Shown: piece after piece, positions 38,222-47,011 of the stretch
Layout: each line of letters begins with the position of its first letter
How positions within the stretch are numbered: position 1 is the stretch's first letter
From: Desulfuromonadaceae bacterium
GTDB taxonomy: Bacteria; Desulfobacterota; Desulfuromonadia; Geobacterales; Pseudopelobacteraceae
Reading direction: 5' to 3'
Assembly (NCBI GenBank): GCA_028712075.1
Contig: JAQTQX010000006.1
Location: 107,013-171,012 of the forward strand
Length of the DNA: 64,000 bases
Made by a program: the position numbers and the translations under genes
The notes under the pieces: model-generated
The model's input: only the letters and a program-made list of their open reading frames with translations
The model's database searches: none
What the model was told of the DNA's origin: nothing

Positions 38222-40975
38222 TCAAATCTGATTCAGAATCCTCGGTGTAATGAATATAAGCAGTTCCGTTTTGATTTTGCTCGTGTCCGTCGATTTGAAC
38301 AGTCTACCAAGGTATGGGATGTCCATCAAATAGGGGACCCCACTCTCGGTAACGGTTTCATCTTCCTTGTAAATACCGCCTATCACCGTTGTTTCACCAT
38401 CTTTTAGCAGCATTTCGGTCGTTGCTTCCTTGGTATTGATAGGGGGTGGATTTCCGGCACCGGCAGAGTTATTTGTTGCTTTTATTTCAAGGCTTATAGT
38501 GCCGTTGGCATTGATGTGTGGTTTAACTTCAAGCGATAATACCGCCTGAACAAACTGCGTTGTGGCACCGGCTGTTGATGTTGTGTTCTGATACGGAATT
38601 GATTGCCCCTGGGTAATCTTGGCTGTTTTGTTATTAAGAGTCGCAATCTTGGGGGTTGAGACTATTTTTACCATACCGGCTGTTGCGGCGGCGTTCAAAC
38701 GCATATCCAGTTGAATATTGCTGTTGAGTCTGCCAAACGCAATGCCGACATTTGCACCGGCAACGCCGCTCTGTCCAGCGGTAACTGGTGCGTTTGTCAA
38801 GCCTCCGAAGCTGGTGTCAAGCTGATTGATCCCCAAGAACTGCGCCGCACCGTCACGGTAGTGGTGCCCCCAACTGATGCCGAGCTGGGTAAGAAATGAT
38901 GATTCTGCTTCAACAATCCGTGCTTCAATCATTACTTGCCTTTCCGGAACATCCATTCTCTCGAGAAAGGTCTTGATTTTGTCGATGTCCGATCTGATTG
39001 CAGTAACTATGAGAGTGTTAGTGCGCTCATCTTCGCTAATCTTGCCAGTATTTGCTGTAATCAAAGATTCCAGCTGAGGCTTAATGGTTCCTGATTTACT
39101 GTAGTTCACCGCGAAATATTCAGTAAAAAGCGGTTCATTTTTCAGCTGGGTTCTCTTGATATCCAAATCTTCCTCTGCCTGTGATTTGAATTTACCTTTG
39201 CCTCTGATAAGAATAATATTGCCATCTTCTCGCTTATCTAGATTTTTGGTATCAAGAATAATATCGAGTGCCTGATCCCACGGCACATTTACGAGCTTGA
39301 GACTGATTGCACCGGTAACTTCATCACCTAACACAAAATTCTTGTTGCTAACTTCTGACAGAAGCTGGAAAATCTTTCTGACTTCTGCATCGGCAAATTC
39401 GAGCGATACTTTTCGCCCTTTATAGCTGCGGGAAGTATCAGTTGCAGAGAGGTTTTTTGCCGTTGATTCTGATGTGGGTGCAAGATTTGATGCGATCTCA
39501 TCGTCTGCCATCAATACCGGTTGTGCTGCGGGAACTTTGATCTTTTGTCCTGCTGCTTCCACCACAAGTTTGTCGCCTGACAATTCCTCTGGATGGGTAA
39601 AATCGATATAAAGCATGTCCCCTTCCTGGCGATACTCGTAGGGGGCAGCAACCCGTGTAGCGATACGAATTTTTGTATCAGTGCCCTTTTTATTCTTGAT
39701 CAGCAGTGGCGTGATACGCAAAACCGGTGAGACGAATGAACGGGTCTCAATTGAACGCTGCAGGTTTTTCGGCAACACCGCATTTTTAAGTGTTAATGTG
39801 ACATAACCGGCTGTTTTAACAGGTTGACTGGCGTTGATATCACCGTTTACTTTCACTGATATTCGCGTGATGTTATCAATGACCTGGAAATCAATCATCT
39901 CGACAACTGACGCAGTTGACTGCTGTTTTGTTTTACCGGCAGCTATGGGTTTATTCTGTTCAACAGCAGTTTGTGTCGCAGGCTCCGGCTTGATTACTTC
40001 TGGTGCCGGTTCTGCTGCAATCAGTGTTTCCTTTGGTGGTATAACCACCGGTACAATTTCTGCGACTGGTGCGGGACTTATCCTCTTCTCAGCATCTTTA
40101 ACACCAAGCGATATAACTACTCCGGTTTCTGTTTTTACTGTGGTTGCTTCCGGGAAGGTGCCATTGACAGCATCAAGAACAACTCGAACTTTGTCTGGAT
40201 AGATGCCGAGGCGTGCTGAAGCGACACCGGAAGAGTTCAATGGCAGCAGGCGCGTCGTCAGGCCACTTTTTACGTTCATCAAATCAATAATGTAGCGCTC
40301 CGGATTATTAAGCCTGAATGTCTTGAAATCGCTGATATCACCATCAAGTGCGAGGGTAATGGTATTTTTTCTTACTGAAATGGCGGTCAGGGTTCTCACT
40401 GCATGTTCAACTTGTGCAACTGGTACTACCTCTGGAACAGGCGCAGCAATTACAGGTGCGGCGGGTTCGGGTAGTTGCGGTTCCGCAACAACAGGAGGCT
40501 TCCCGATTGGCGCAACAGCGGCCATTTCACTTGCCACTAACGCTGGAAATGACACTGTTAATTCTCTGGCATTGTTTTGCGCGACAGATATCTGAGCCTC
40601 GCTGTCATGTAGCAGTTCAATTTCCATTCTGGTCAGCACGCCGGCGTCAGAATCAAAGCGATGTGTGGAAACTGTCTTGAAATTGCCCTGGGCAATCGTT
40701 AGCGGCGCAGTGATTTCTCCCGGAATAACCTGTGAAAAGTCAATAACAAGCCGTAACGGTGATACCGTTTTATAGCTGGTGTAGGTGGCCTGGGAGGACA
40801 ATTTTATCGATAATTCCGTGGCAAGTCCTGTGCCCTTGGGAGTGACCGACACAATTTCAGCTGGTTTTTCTGTGCCTTGCAACCCCGCAGAAAAGGCCAG
40901 GCCAGGCAGAGCAAGTAAACATCCGGTGATGATTGCCTTCAATGAGATATTCAAGCTATGGCTCTTCCACTTCAT
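38222..40975 (-). CDS. pilQ: Type IV pilus secretin PilQ
   Basis: Outer-membrane channel for the pilus fibre. 917 residues: a signal peptide (about 1-30, ending AFSAG), three AMIN-type peptidoglycan-binding domains with linkers rich in Pro/Ala/Glu, an STN/secretin N domain (SLEFADAEVRKIFQLLSEVS), further N domains (VNYSKSGTIKPQLESL, TNTLIVTAIRSDIDKI) and the secretin core with VPYLMDIPYLGRLF. No lipobox, so it is not a lipidated secretin. It follows pilP by ten bases and is followed by two lipoproteins. Confidence 0.97.
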   Translation of the reverse strand: MKWKSHSLNISLKAIITGCLLALPGLAFSAGLQGTEKPAEIVSVTPKGTGLATELSIKLSSQATYTSYKTVSPLRLVIDFSQVIPGEITAPLTIAQGNFKTVSTHRFDSDAGVLTRMEIELLHDSEAQISVAQNNARELTVSFPALVASEMAAVAPIGKPPVVAEPQLPEPAAPVIAAPVPEVVPVAQVEHAVRTLTAISVRKNTITLALDGDISDFKTFRLNNPERYIIDLMNVKSGLTTRLLPLNSSGVASARLGIYPDKVRVVLDAVNGTFPEATTVKTETGVVISLGVKDAEKRISPAPVAEIVPVVIPPKETLIAAEPAPEVIKPEPATQTAVEQNKPIAAGKTKQQSTASVVEMIDFQVIDNITRISVKVNGDINASQPVKTAGYVTLTLKNAVLPKNLQRSIETRSFVSPVLRITPLLIKNKKGTDTKIRIATRVAAPYEYRQEGDMLYIDFTHPEELSGDKLVVEAAGQKIKVPAAQPVLMADDEIASNLAPTSESTAKNLSATDTSRSYKGRKVSLEFADAEVRKIFQLLSEVSNKNFVLGDEVTGAISLKLVNVPWDQALDIILDTKNLDKREDGNIILIRGKGKFKSQAEEDLDIKRTQLKNEPLFTEYFAVNYSKSGTIKPQLESLITANTGKISEDERTNTLIVTAIRSDIDKIKTFLERMDVPERQVMIEARIVEAESSFLTQLGISWGHHYRDGAAQFLGINQLDTSFGGLTNAPVTAGQSGVAGANVGIAFGRLNSNIQLDMRLNAAATAGMVKIVSTPKIATLNNKTAKITQGQSIPYQNTTSTAGATTQFVQAVLSLEVKPHINANGTISLEIKATNNSAGAGNPPPINTKEATTEMLLKDGETTVIGGIYKEDETVTESGVPYLMDIPYLGRLFKSTDTSKIKTELLIFITPRILNQI

Positions 40976-40985
40976 GCGAAACTCC

Positions 40986-41567
40986 TTATTGTTTCCTGGG
41001 AAGGGTAAGTTTTATGTATTCTCTGCGCACCTTGCCATTGTCATCTTTAAATTGCTCCAAAACGGTAACTCCATGTGAGTCAATGGTCGTAACCTTGCCT
41101 TCACTTTTGCCAATTAGCATACCGACTTTCAGTACATACCCTTTACCGCCTGGGTCAGTGACCATGGCCTTGCTTTCCCGAGCGCCAACGATAATGCCAA
41201 TGAGTTTAAACTGGCTTATGTCGTAGCTATGAATCGGCAGTGCGCTGCGAAGGTTTCTGCTTTTTGAGCCGGGCGAGCTATTCGGATCCGCTTTGATGAC
41301 AATGAACGGTTTGAACGGATCTTTTTTGTTGCTGAAGTCAAACTGATTTACTGCCCGGGGTGACAGTCGCAACGAAGAACTGGTTTGACTCTGAATCGGC
41401 TTTGGTGCAGAAACGGCAGGGGCCGTTGAGGCAGCGGCAGTTTTTGCTTGTTGAGCCGGTACTGGAGCAGGCGTCTGCTCTTTGGAACACGCACCCAAGC
41501 AGCATGAGCCGATCAAAACAGCGGCGTATAGAAAGTGGCTATTTTTTGGGAGCAGGTTTTTTATCAT
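40986..41567 (-). CDS. pilP: Type IV pilus lipoprotein PilP
   Basis: 193 residues from ATG at 41567, the start that gives a lipoprotein signal (lipobox CCLGAC). Its start overlaps the pilO end by 29 bases; a longer reading from 41609 lacks a better ribosome site. A Pro/Ala/Thr/Ser-rich linker (~25-60) is followed by the PilP HR domain (DPFKPFIVI, YDISQFKLIGIIVG). PilP joins the inner-membrane PilNO complex to PilQ. Confidence 0.93.
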   Translation of the reverse strand: MIKNLLPKNSHFLYAAVLIGSCCLGACSKEQTPAPVPAQQAKTAAASTAPAVSAPKPIQSQTSSSLRLSPRAVNQFDFSNKKDPFKPFIVIKADPNSSPGSKSRNLRSALPIHSYDISQFKLIGIIVGARESKAMVTDPGGKGYVLKVGMLIGKSEGKVTTIDSHGVTVLEQFKDDNGKVRREYIKLTLPRKQ

Positions 41568-42147
41568 CCTTAATCTCTTTCTTATCAAGGAAGCGGAATG
41601 TGGTAGCAAGGCACGTCACTTTGGTCATCATTCGATTATTAACACTCTTGATATCGGAAAATGCGACGTTTGTTATATTTACTATTCTGGGTAAGTTTGC
41701 AACGGCAGCAAAAAAATTTGCAACGCTCAGGTATGACCCGGAAACAACAATATCAACCGGAACATCTGCATAGAAATCTTTTGCGACCTCTCCTTTTGGA
41801 CGGAATGTCAGGAAATCGAGCCCGGCGTTTTTCCCCAGTGAAGTAATGCTTGTCAACAGCGAAGGTATCTCTTTGGAATTGGGCAATTCGGCTAACGCGA
41901 GCTCCAGCTCCTTATTCAGCTGTTCATATTCTTTCTGCAGTTTGGGAAGATTATTGGCTATTCTGGTTTTTTCAGTAATCTCATCCTGCAATTTGGATAA
42001 TTCCGCTTTAACCCCATCAAGTTCCTTTTGTTTGGGCAGGTACAAAAACCAGACCAGGGCCGCCGTCTCGATAATAGCGATCAGAGCAATAATCAGAATT
42101 TTCTGTTTTGGCGGAAGCTTGAGTATTTTTTCTATGCTTGGATCCAT
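41539..42147 (-). CDS. pilO: Type IV pilus inner-membrane protein PilO
   Basis: 202 residues: a short cytoplasmic N terminus, one membrane helix (about 17-37, IALIAIIETAALVWFLYL), a periplasmic coiled coil (~40-100) and a ferredoxin-like domain with PVDIVVSGSYLSVANFF. The C terminus is Lys-rich. PilO dimerises with PilN in the alignment complex. It lies 25 bases after pilN. Confidence 0.95.
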   Translation of the reverse strand: MDPSIEKILKLPPKQKILIIALIAIIETAALVWFLYLPKQKELDGVKAELSKLQDEITEKTRIANNLPKLQKEYEQLNKELELALAELPNSKEIPSLLTSITSLGKNAGLDFLTFRPKGEVAKDFYADVPVDIVVSGSYLSVANFFAAVANLPRIVNITNVAFSDIKSVNNRMMTKVTCLATTFRFLDKKEIKDDKKPAPKK

Positions 42148-42172
42148 ATTCAGACCACCTGAATGCAGTGCA

Positions 42173-42751
42173 TTATTTTTTTACCGCAGGCCCGACCGGA
42201 GATTCCGTGGGTGATGATTGAAGCTTCATGGACATGTCAAATTTCTTGAGCTTTGTCCCACCAAGTTCCGCCTGTTCTGAAACCAGAAGTTCCACAGACA
42301 TAAAATCATTCGAGGTTTCAAGTGCTCTCATGAACCTCGCTATTAACTCTTCGGTAAACGCGATACCGGATATCTTAACATTCTGGCCGGATTCATTATA
42401 ATTAGTCAGCCACAACTGATCCGGGGCAAGGTCACTGAGGCTTGCCAATCTCTGGGCAGGACCGGTTTTGTTTTTTCGCAGCTGGGCAAGGACATCAAGT
42501 TTCTTTTTAACCTGAGTCTTCATCGCCTTAAGTTCTTCCAGCTTGCCGATTTTTTTCTTCAATTCGTTTATTTTGCCAGTAGCTGAGGTAATGTCCGCTT
42601 TGGTCGAAGTGACTTGAGCGCGTCTCACGAGGTATAGGGAGGTTACAACCACCGCAATCAGAACTACAACACCGCCGGCAATAACAAGCTGTTGAATTGC
42701 GGTTTCTTTTTTCTTGGCTGCTCGAACGGGCAGAAGATTAATTTTTATCAT
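42173..42751 (-). CDS. pilN: Type IV pilus assembly protein PilN
   Basis: 192 residues starting MIKINLLPVRAAKK; the INLLP motif binds PilM. One membrane helix (about 23-45) is followed by a coiled coil and a periplasmic domain (GIAFTEELIARFMRALETS). Overlaps pilM by ATGA, giving coupled translation of the pair. Confidence 0.96.
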   Translation of the reverse strand: MIKINLLPVRAAKKKETAIQQLVIAGGVVVLIAVVVTSLYLVRRAQVTSTKADITSATGKINELKKKIGKLEELKAMKTQVKKKLDVLAQLRKNKTGPAQRLASLSDLAPDQLWLTNYNESGQNVKISGIAFTEELIARFMRALETSNDFMSVELLVSEQAELGGTKLKKFDMSMKLQSSPTESPVGPAVKK

Positions 42752-43803
42752 TTATCCCCAACCCTCCTGATTGCCAGCCCGACCGGTACAACCATGAAAG
42801 GAGCAATCTCTACAAGGTATTCAGGGTCAAAATCTTTTTCATTATAGGTAAGTTTTGTAAATGGATTTATCCGTTCAACCGGCAAACCAACTTTTTCAGC
42901 AATTGTATCAACAAGATGGAGTACCTTTGAACATCCCCCGCTGATAAATATTTTTACAATGCGCTCGTTACCGGCAGTTGAGTTGTAATAATCGAGTGAC
43001 CGTCTGATTTCCTGAGTAATGGTGTCGTTAACTTTTTCGATAACAGTTTTAAGCGGCTCATTGGTAGATTCGTGTGCCAGCAGTTTTACGGTTTCAGCAT
43101 CATCACTGCTTAAACCCAGCTGTTTTTGAATTTCTTCGGAATAAAGAGAGCCGCCCATCTGAACGTCTCTGGTAAATAAGGTAATGCCATCCTTAATTAT
43201 GTTGATATTCATGATGCATGAACCAATGTTGACCAGCGCAAGTACATCCTCAGAGCTGTAATCATAATTGGCTTCAAACGCGTTTTGAACAGCGAAAGCG
43301 TCAACATCGACAACAGCAAGCTGCATACCGGCTTCGTTGAACACCGATACGTAATCGTTGATAATGTCCTTTTTACTGGCTACCAGCAGAACGTTCATCT
43401 TGGACGGATCATTGCTGTCGGGTGATAAAATCTGAAAATCAAGATTTACATCATTTATATCGAATGGAATATACTGCTCCGCTTCCCACGAAATCTGCTC
43501 TTCCAACTCTTCTTGAGACATTGCCGGAACCACAATTTTCCTGATAATAACGGAATTCCCTGATATGGAGCATGCAACGTCTTTGACTTTAATGCCAAGA
43601 CTTGAAAGCAGATTATTAAGTGCGGAGGCAATGGAGGCACTGTCCATCAGCGTGTTGTCGACGATCGCTTCGGGGGGGAGCGGGTAAATGCCGACATTTA
43701 ACAATTGAAAAGAACTTTTAGTCTCCTTCAGTTGAACAACCTTAACTGAGCCCGAACCGACATCAACGCCGACGACTTCTTTTTTCTTTTTAAAAAGAAA
43801 CAT
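42748..43803 (-). CDS. pilM: Type IV pilus actin-like ATPase PilM
   Basis: 351 residues of the actin-like fold beginning VGVDVGSGSVKVVQLKE, the phosphate-1 motif, with the later FISGGCSKVLHLVD near residue 270. Cytoplasmic; binds the PilN N terminus and helps organise the pilus motor complex. It follows a small XRE regulator by 18 bases. A C7 run (template G7) occurs in the PLPPEAI region. Confidence 0.96.
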   Translation of the reverse strand: MFLFKKKKEVVGVDVGSGSVKVVQLKETKSSFQLLNVGIYPLPPEAIVDNTLMDSASIASALNNLLSSLGIKVKDVACSISGNSVIIRKIVVPAMSQEELEEQISWEAEQYIPFDINDVNLDFQILSPDSNDPSKMNVLLVASKKDIINDYVSVFNEAGMQLAVVDVDAFAVQNAFEANYDYSSEDVLALVNIGSCIMNINIIKDGITLFTRDVQMGGSLYSEEIQKQLGLSSDDAETVKLLAHESTNEPLKTVIEKVNDTITQEIRRSLDYYNSTAGNERIVKIFISGGCSKVLHLVDTIAEKVGLPVERINPFTKLTYNEKDFDPEYLVEIAPFMVVPVGLAIRRVGDK

Positions 43804-43821
43804 ATCCCATCCCTGTCGAGT

Positions 43822-44022
43822 TCAACCCTGAAAAACTTTATCTTTTTCGTCCAGTGAAAACCCAAGAGCCAGAATGATTTTACGCATTGTTTCGACACGG
43901 CATGCTTCACCTCGTTCAACCCTGTCGATAGTCAGTGATGAAACCCCAGCCTTGCGAGCGAGTTCTGCTTTGCTCAATAGTCGTGATTCCCTGATAGCCT
44001 TTACGCTGTTTTTCAGTTTCAT
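43822..44022 (-). CDS. Small XRE-family transcriptional regulator
   Basis: 66 residues, essentially one Cro/CI helix-turn-helix: SKAELARKAGVSSLTIDRVERGE. TAGGA lies upstream of the ATG. It is the first gene of the minus-strand pilMNOPQ operon, so it likely controls that operon and itself. An imperfect CCTAG/CTAGG palindrome overlaps the predicted promoter. The ligand, if any, is unknown. Confidence 0.88.
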   Translation of the reverse strand: MKLKNSVKAIRESRLLSKAELARKAGVSSLTIDRVERGEACRVETMRKIILALGFSLDEKDKVFQG

Positions 44023-44031
44023 AGGTATATT

Positions 44032-44086
44032 CCTAGATTATAAATAATACTAGGCTACCATTTACATCATTTATTATCATTGTCAA
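44032..44086 (-). promoter_or_regulatory. Putative promoter and operator of the xre-pilMNOPQ operon
   Basis: Reading the minus strand, TTGACA (44086-44081) is followed by a weak -10 (TAAATG, 16 bases on), with a second candidate TATAAT closer to the gene. The inverted pair CCTAG (44032-44036) and CTAGG (44050-44054) lies at or just after the start site, a suitable place for repression by the XRE protein. Inference only. Confidence 0.4.
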
Positions 44087-44225
44087 GAACTTATATATAA
44101 TTAAGCAAAATATTGGATATAGTGTTAGCCGTTGTGCACACGTAAATACAACAGTGGTGCAATAACAATATCAGTTCATTGGCATATGTCAAATGGCTCG
44201 GCCTAAATAGTTTGCATAAACAGAA

Positions 44226-44254
44226 AAACGGTCTCCTGACGCAGGAGACCGTTT
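44226..44254 (-). terminator. Rho-independent terminator after the cytochrome gene
   Basis: Perfect 13-base arms 44226-44238 and 44242-44254 around a three-base loop. On the minus strand it is followed by a short T-rich tail (TTTTTCTG, counting from the arm end). It ends the ferritin-cytochrome unit before the xre-pil promoter. Confidence 0.88.
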
Positions 44255-44281
44255 AAAAAAGTACGACATGATTGATTGATA

Positions 44282-44590
44282 CTATTTTGCGATGGGTTTC
44301 GACTCTTTCCAGAAAATGCCGAGAACCTCTCGTTCGTTCGAATTCAACTTTGCGCCACGTTTTTCCATTTCCTTCAGAATAACGTTCATATCTTTGCCAG
44401 CGGTAAGGGCGGCATCTATCTTTGCTTCCGAGTGACATACTGTACATCTCTTATTGATGATGCTGTGGACTTTTTGTTTGTCTTCCCCTGTTGCTGTCTT
44501 AGCGACGTTTTTCGTAGTCTCAGAAGCCAGAGAAACGGCAGCTACATTGGCAAAGACACACACTGCAACTATTGTAACGGATACTCTCAT
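44282..44590 (-). CDS. Small monohaem c-type cytochrome
   Basis: 102 residues from ATG at 44590, chosen for the AGGAG site and the signal peptide that follows (about 1-23, ending SLASE). One haem-binding CTVCH near residue 45, and downstream Met/Lys/His candidates for the distal ligand (DMNVILKEMEKRG). Periplasmic electron transfer is the likely role. It is 52 bases downstream of a ferritin-like gene on the same strand, probably one unit. Confidence 0.88.
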   Translation of the reverse strand: MRVSVTIVAVCVFANVAAVSLASETTKNVAKTATGEDKQKVHSIINKRCTVCHSEAKIDAALTAGKDMNVILKEMEKRGAKLNSNEREVLGIFWKESKPIAK

Positions 44591-44642
44591 GTATGCTCCT
44601 TTAGCATGGTATGCAGCATTGAATCTGCGTTCAGTCAATTTG

Positions 44643-45140
44643 CTACTCTCTGACGAACGTATCCTGATCAGATTCGTGCACCATTCCCATAAGATGAGCA
44701 TATTCTGATTCGATCAAGGCGTAGTGTCTTTGTGTCTCACTGACGATTCTATCAAAAACTGCTTTTACAGCGGGGTCGACAACACCCTGTGCAAGTTGGG
44801 TATACTGGCCGATACACCCTTTTTCCTCGATGAGAGCAAGTTCCAGAGCTTTTTGCTCAACCATGTTCTCACTGATTGCTTTTTCAAGCTTTTTATATGT
44901 CGGATTTTTTGTGTCTACTGGTGAATTGATATATGAGGCCAGATCGCCAAACTCAGTGCCTTTGTAGTGGTCAAAAAATGCCTTGAGATGCCCGGCTTCT
45001 TCGCTGGCCAACAGATCGAGAACTTTTTTTGCTCTTTCGTTTTTAGCGACTGAAGCGGCCCTTCGGTAAAAATCCATGCTGTCTTTTTCAGCTTTTATTG
45101 CCAATGCTATTGCTTCTTGCAGCGAGTATTCTCTTCCCAT
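44643..45140 (-). CDS. Ferritin-like (rubrerythrin-type) diiron protein
   Basis: 165 residues forming a four-helix bundle. Metal-ligand patterns EKDSMDFYRR, EEAGHLKAF, EEKGCIGQY and ETQRHYALIESEY match the ferritin-like/rubrerythrin group; the rubredoxin domain with CxxC is absent. Expected role is peroxide reduction or iron handling in the cytoplasm. GGAGG lies upstream of the ATG. Divergent from ppsR, and upstream of the cytochrome gene. Confidence 0.85.
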   Translation of the reverse strand: MGREYSLQEAIALAIKAEKDSMDFYRRAASVAKNERAKKVLDLLASEEAGHLKAFFDHYKGTEFGDLASYINSPVDTKNPTYKKLEKAISENMVEQKALELALIEEKGCIGQYTQLAQGVVDPAVKAVFDRIVSETQRHYALIESEYAHLMGMVHESDQDTFVRE

Positions 45141-45226
45141 GAAATGACCTCCCGAAAAATAGTTATACGTAGACAGTATATCTTTCGCAATTGTTTGGTC
45201 AATATTTTAGTGGGGGGCATGTAGGT

Positions 45227-45270
45227 GTATTTTTATGTGTCATTTAGTATTAGTAAAAACATAAAAATAC
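45227..45270. promoter_or_regulatory. 12-base perfect inverted repeat abutting the ppsR promoter
   Basis: GTATTTTTATGT at 45227-45238 and its exact complement at 45259-45270, with a 20-base spacer. The right arm touches the -35 at 45271. It may be a regulator site; the protein is unknown. Confidence 0.6.
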
Positions 45271-45299
45271 TTGACTTCGTACTGGTGAAGCCGTACATT
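45271..45299 (+). promoter_or_regulatory. Sigma-70 promoter for ppsR
   Basis: TTGACT at 45271-45276, 17 bases, TACATT at 45294-45299, 61 bases before the ATG. Confidence 0.55.
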
Positions 45300-45360
45300 C
45301 TCATTAGAAAATCGAACCATATTTTCATTAAATACGAAATTCAGCGGACGTTTTGACGTT

Positions 45361-46176
45361 ATGAAAACAATATACGTTCTTTCTGATTCGACGGGAGAAA
45401 CTGCAGAACGAGTTATTCGTGCTGCATTGTCGCAATTCTATGACGGTGATGTACGGGTTCACCGCCTTTTCAAAGTTTCTTCACAAGCGGATGTTCAGAG
45501 TGCATTGTCTGTTGTGGTCGCAACCCCAGGTCTTGTTGTCTATACGCTTGTTGATCCCCATCTGTCAGAAATTGTTGAGCGCGTTGCCGAAGAGTCAGGA
45601 ATGATAACAGTAGATCTGCTTAGTCCGCTGATTTACAGTTTGTCGCGATATTTGGGTGCACCATCGAGAGAAAAACCGGGCCTGCTGCACAGGATAGATA
45701 CTGGCTATTATCGGCGGGTGGAGGCGGTCAACTTTACGGTAAAGCATGATGACGGGCAGGAAACAAGGTATCTGCATAAAGCCGATCTTGTTCTTGTCGG
45801 AGTGTCGCGTTCTTCAAAAACACCACTTTCTATGTATCTTGCCCACAAGGGCTATAAGGTTGCGAATGTGCCGATTGTTTTTGGCATCCCTTTGCCGGAA
45901 GAGTTATTCGAAATTGATCAGACAAAAATAGTGGGACTGCTGATTGACCCGAAGCGGCTTGTTGAAATTCGCACATCGCGACTGATAAACATGCGCCAAA
46001 GCCCGCGAGGCAGTTATAATGACTACCAACTGGTCGAAGATGAAATATCGGCGTGTCGGCAGTTATACAGGAAGCATGCTGAGTGGTTTATTCTCAACAT
46101 CACAAACAAATCGGTTGAAGAAGCTGCATCTGAAATAATGAGACGTATGGATATGAGTACCGGAATAGAACATTAA
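45361..46176 (+). CDS. ppsR: PEP synthase regulatory protein (bifunctional kinase/pyrophosphorylase)
   Basis: 271 residues of the DUF299 family, which phosphorylates PEP synthase or pyruvate phosphate dikinase on Thr using ADP and reverses it with Pi. The nucleotide motif VGVSRSSKTPLSMYLA lies near residue 150; the N terminus MKTIYVLSDSTGETAE is also diagnostic. No ppsA or ppdK gene is in the window. The ribosome site is weak. Confidence 0.94.
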   Translation: MKTIYVLSDSTGETAERVIRAALSQFYDGDVRVHRLFKVSSQADVQSALSVVVATPGLVVYTLVDPHLSEIVERVAEESGMITVDLLSPLIYSLSRYLGAPSREKPGLLHRIDTGYYRRVEAVNFTVKHDDGQETRYLHKADLVLVGVSRSSKTPLSMYLAHKGYKVANVPIVFGIPLPEELFEIDQTKIVGLLIDPKRLVEIRTSRLINMRQSPRGSYNDYQLVEDEISACRQLYRKHAEWFILNITNKSVEEAASEIMRRMDMSTGIEH

Positions 46177-46209
46177 TGCCGTCATTTTTAACAATGAAAG
46201 GAGATCGTG

Positions 46210-46881
46210 ATGAAAATACTTATCGTAGAAGATGAAAAGAAAGTTGCCAGTTTTATCAAGCGGGGATTAGAAGATGACAGCTATCAGGTTACCCTTAGTT
46301 ACGATGGCGTAGATGGTCTGAGGAAAGCGACGAGCGGCGATTTTGATCTGATCATACTTGACTGTGTGCTGCCAAAAAAGGACGGCTTGTCCGTATTGGG
46401 TGAATTGCGGGCGACCGGCAATCATATTCCCGTACTTGTTCTGACAGCGAAGTCTGAAACGGCTGATATTGTAACCGGTCTTGATGCCGGAGCAGATGAT
46501 TATCTGGCGAAGCCGTTTGCATTTGCCGAGCTTCAGGCAAGGGTGCGCGCCCTTATCAGGCGCGGCGAACAGGATCGTGGTGCTGAAATACGTTTTGCCG
46601 ACCTGCGGCTTGACCCGGTCAATCATAAAGTCTGGAGAGGGAAAACCGAGATTATTCTTACGGCAAAAGAGTATAACCTGCTTGCATATATGGTGAGAAA
46701 CGCTGGAAACGTCCTTAGTCGCGCAAACATTGCAGACAACTGTTGGGAATATCCCTTCGAAACGTTTACAAACATTATTGATGTGTACATTAACTATCTG
46801 AGGAAGAAGGTGGACGGTGACTTCCCGACCAAACTTATTCATACGGTACGAGGTAAAGGGTATATCCTGAAAGAGGGGTAG
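46210..46881 (+). CDS. OmpR-family response regulator (orphan)
   Basis: 223 residues from ATG 46210, with AGGAG seven bases upstream; the GTG three bases earlier is less likely. Receiver domain with the phospho-acceptor Asp51 region (DLIILDCVLPKKDG) and a C-terminal winged helix ending HTVRGKGYILKEG. No histidine kinase neighbours it, unusual for this class, so its kinase lies elsewhere. A hairpin at 46934-46965 follows. Confidence 0.92.
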   Translation: MKILIVEDEKKVASFIKRGLEDDSYQVTLSYDGVDGLRKATSGDFDLIILDCVLPKKDGLSVLGELRATGNHIPVLVLTAKSETADIVTGLDAGADDYLAKPFAFAELQARVRALIRRGEQDRGAEIRFADLRLDPVNHKVWRGKTEIILTAKEYNLLAYMVRNAGNVLSRANIADNCWEYPFETFTNIIDVYINYLRKKVDGDFPTKLIHTVRGKGYILKEG

Positions 46882-46933
46882 CGGAGGGTTGATTTTTCAG
46901 GAGTGATTGATTATCCTACTGTCGGGAATGGCG

Positions 46934-46965
46934 AGGGCGGTGTCGTGACTATGCGATCCCGCCCT
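46934..46965 (+). other. Twelve-base hairpin after the response regulator
   Basis: Arms 46934-46945 and 46954-46965 pair at all positions but one (T-C at 46941/46958) and include one G-U. A T-run does not follow, so terminator function is uncertain. Confidence 0.5.
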
Positions 46966-47011
46966 TGCTTCATTCAGCAGCTTATAAATCTTATATAGGG
47001 GAGGTCGACGT

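Noticed and set aside
44100..44225. Sigma-54 element near TTGGCATATGTCAAATGGC before pilM
   Set aside because: No GC lies ten bases from the GG pair, so the spacing rule fails.
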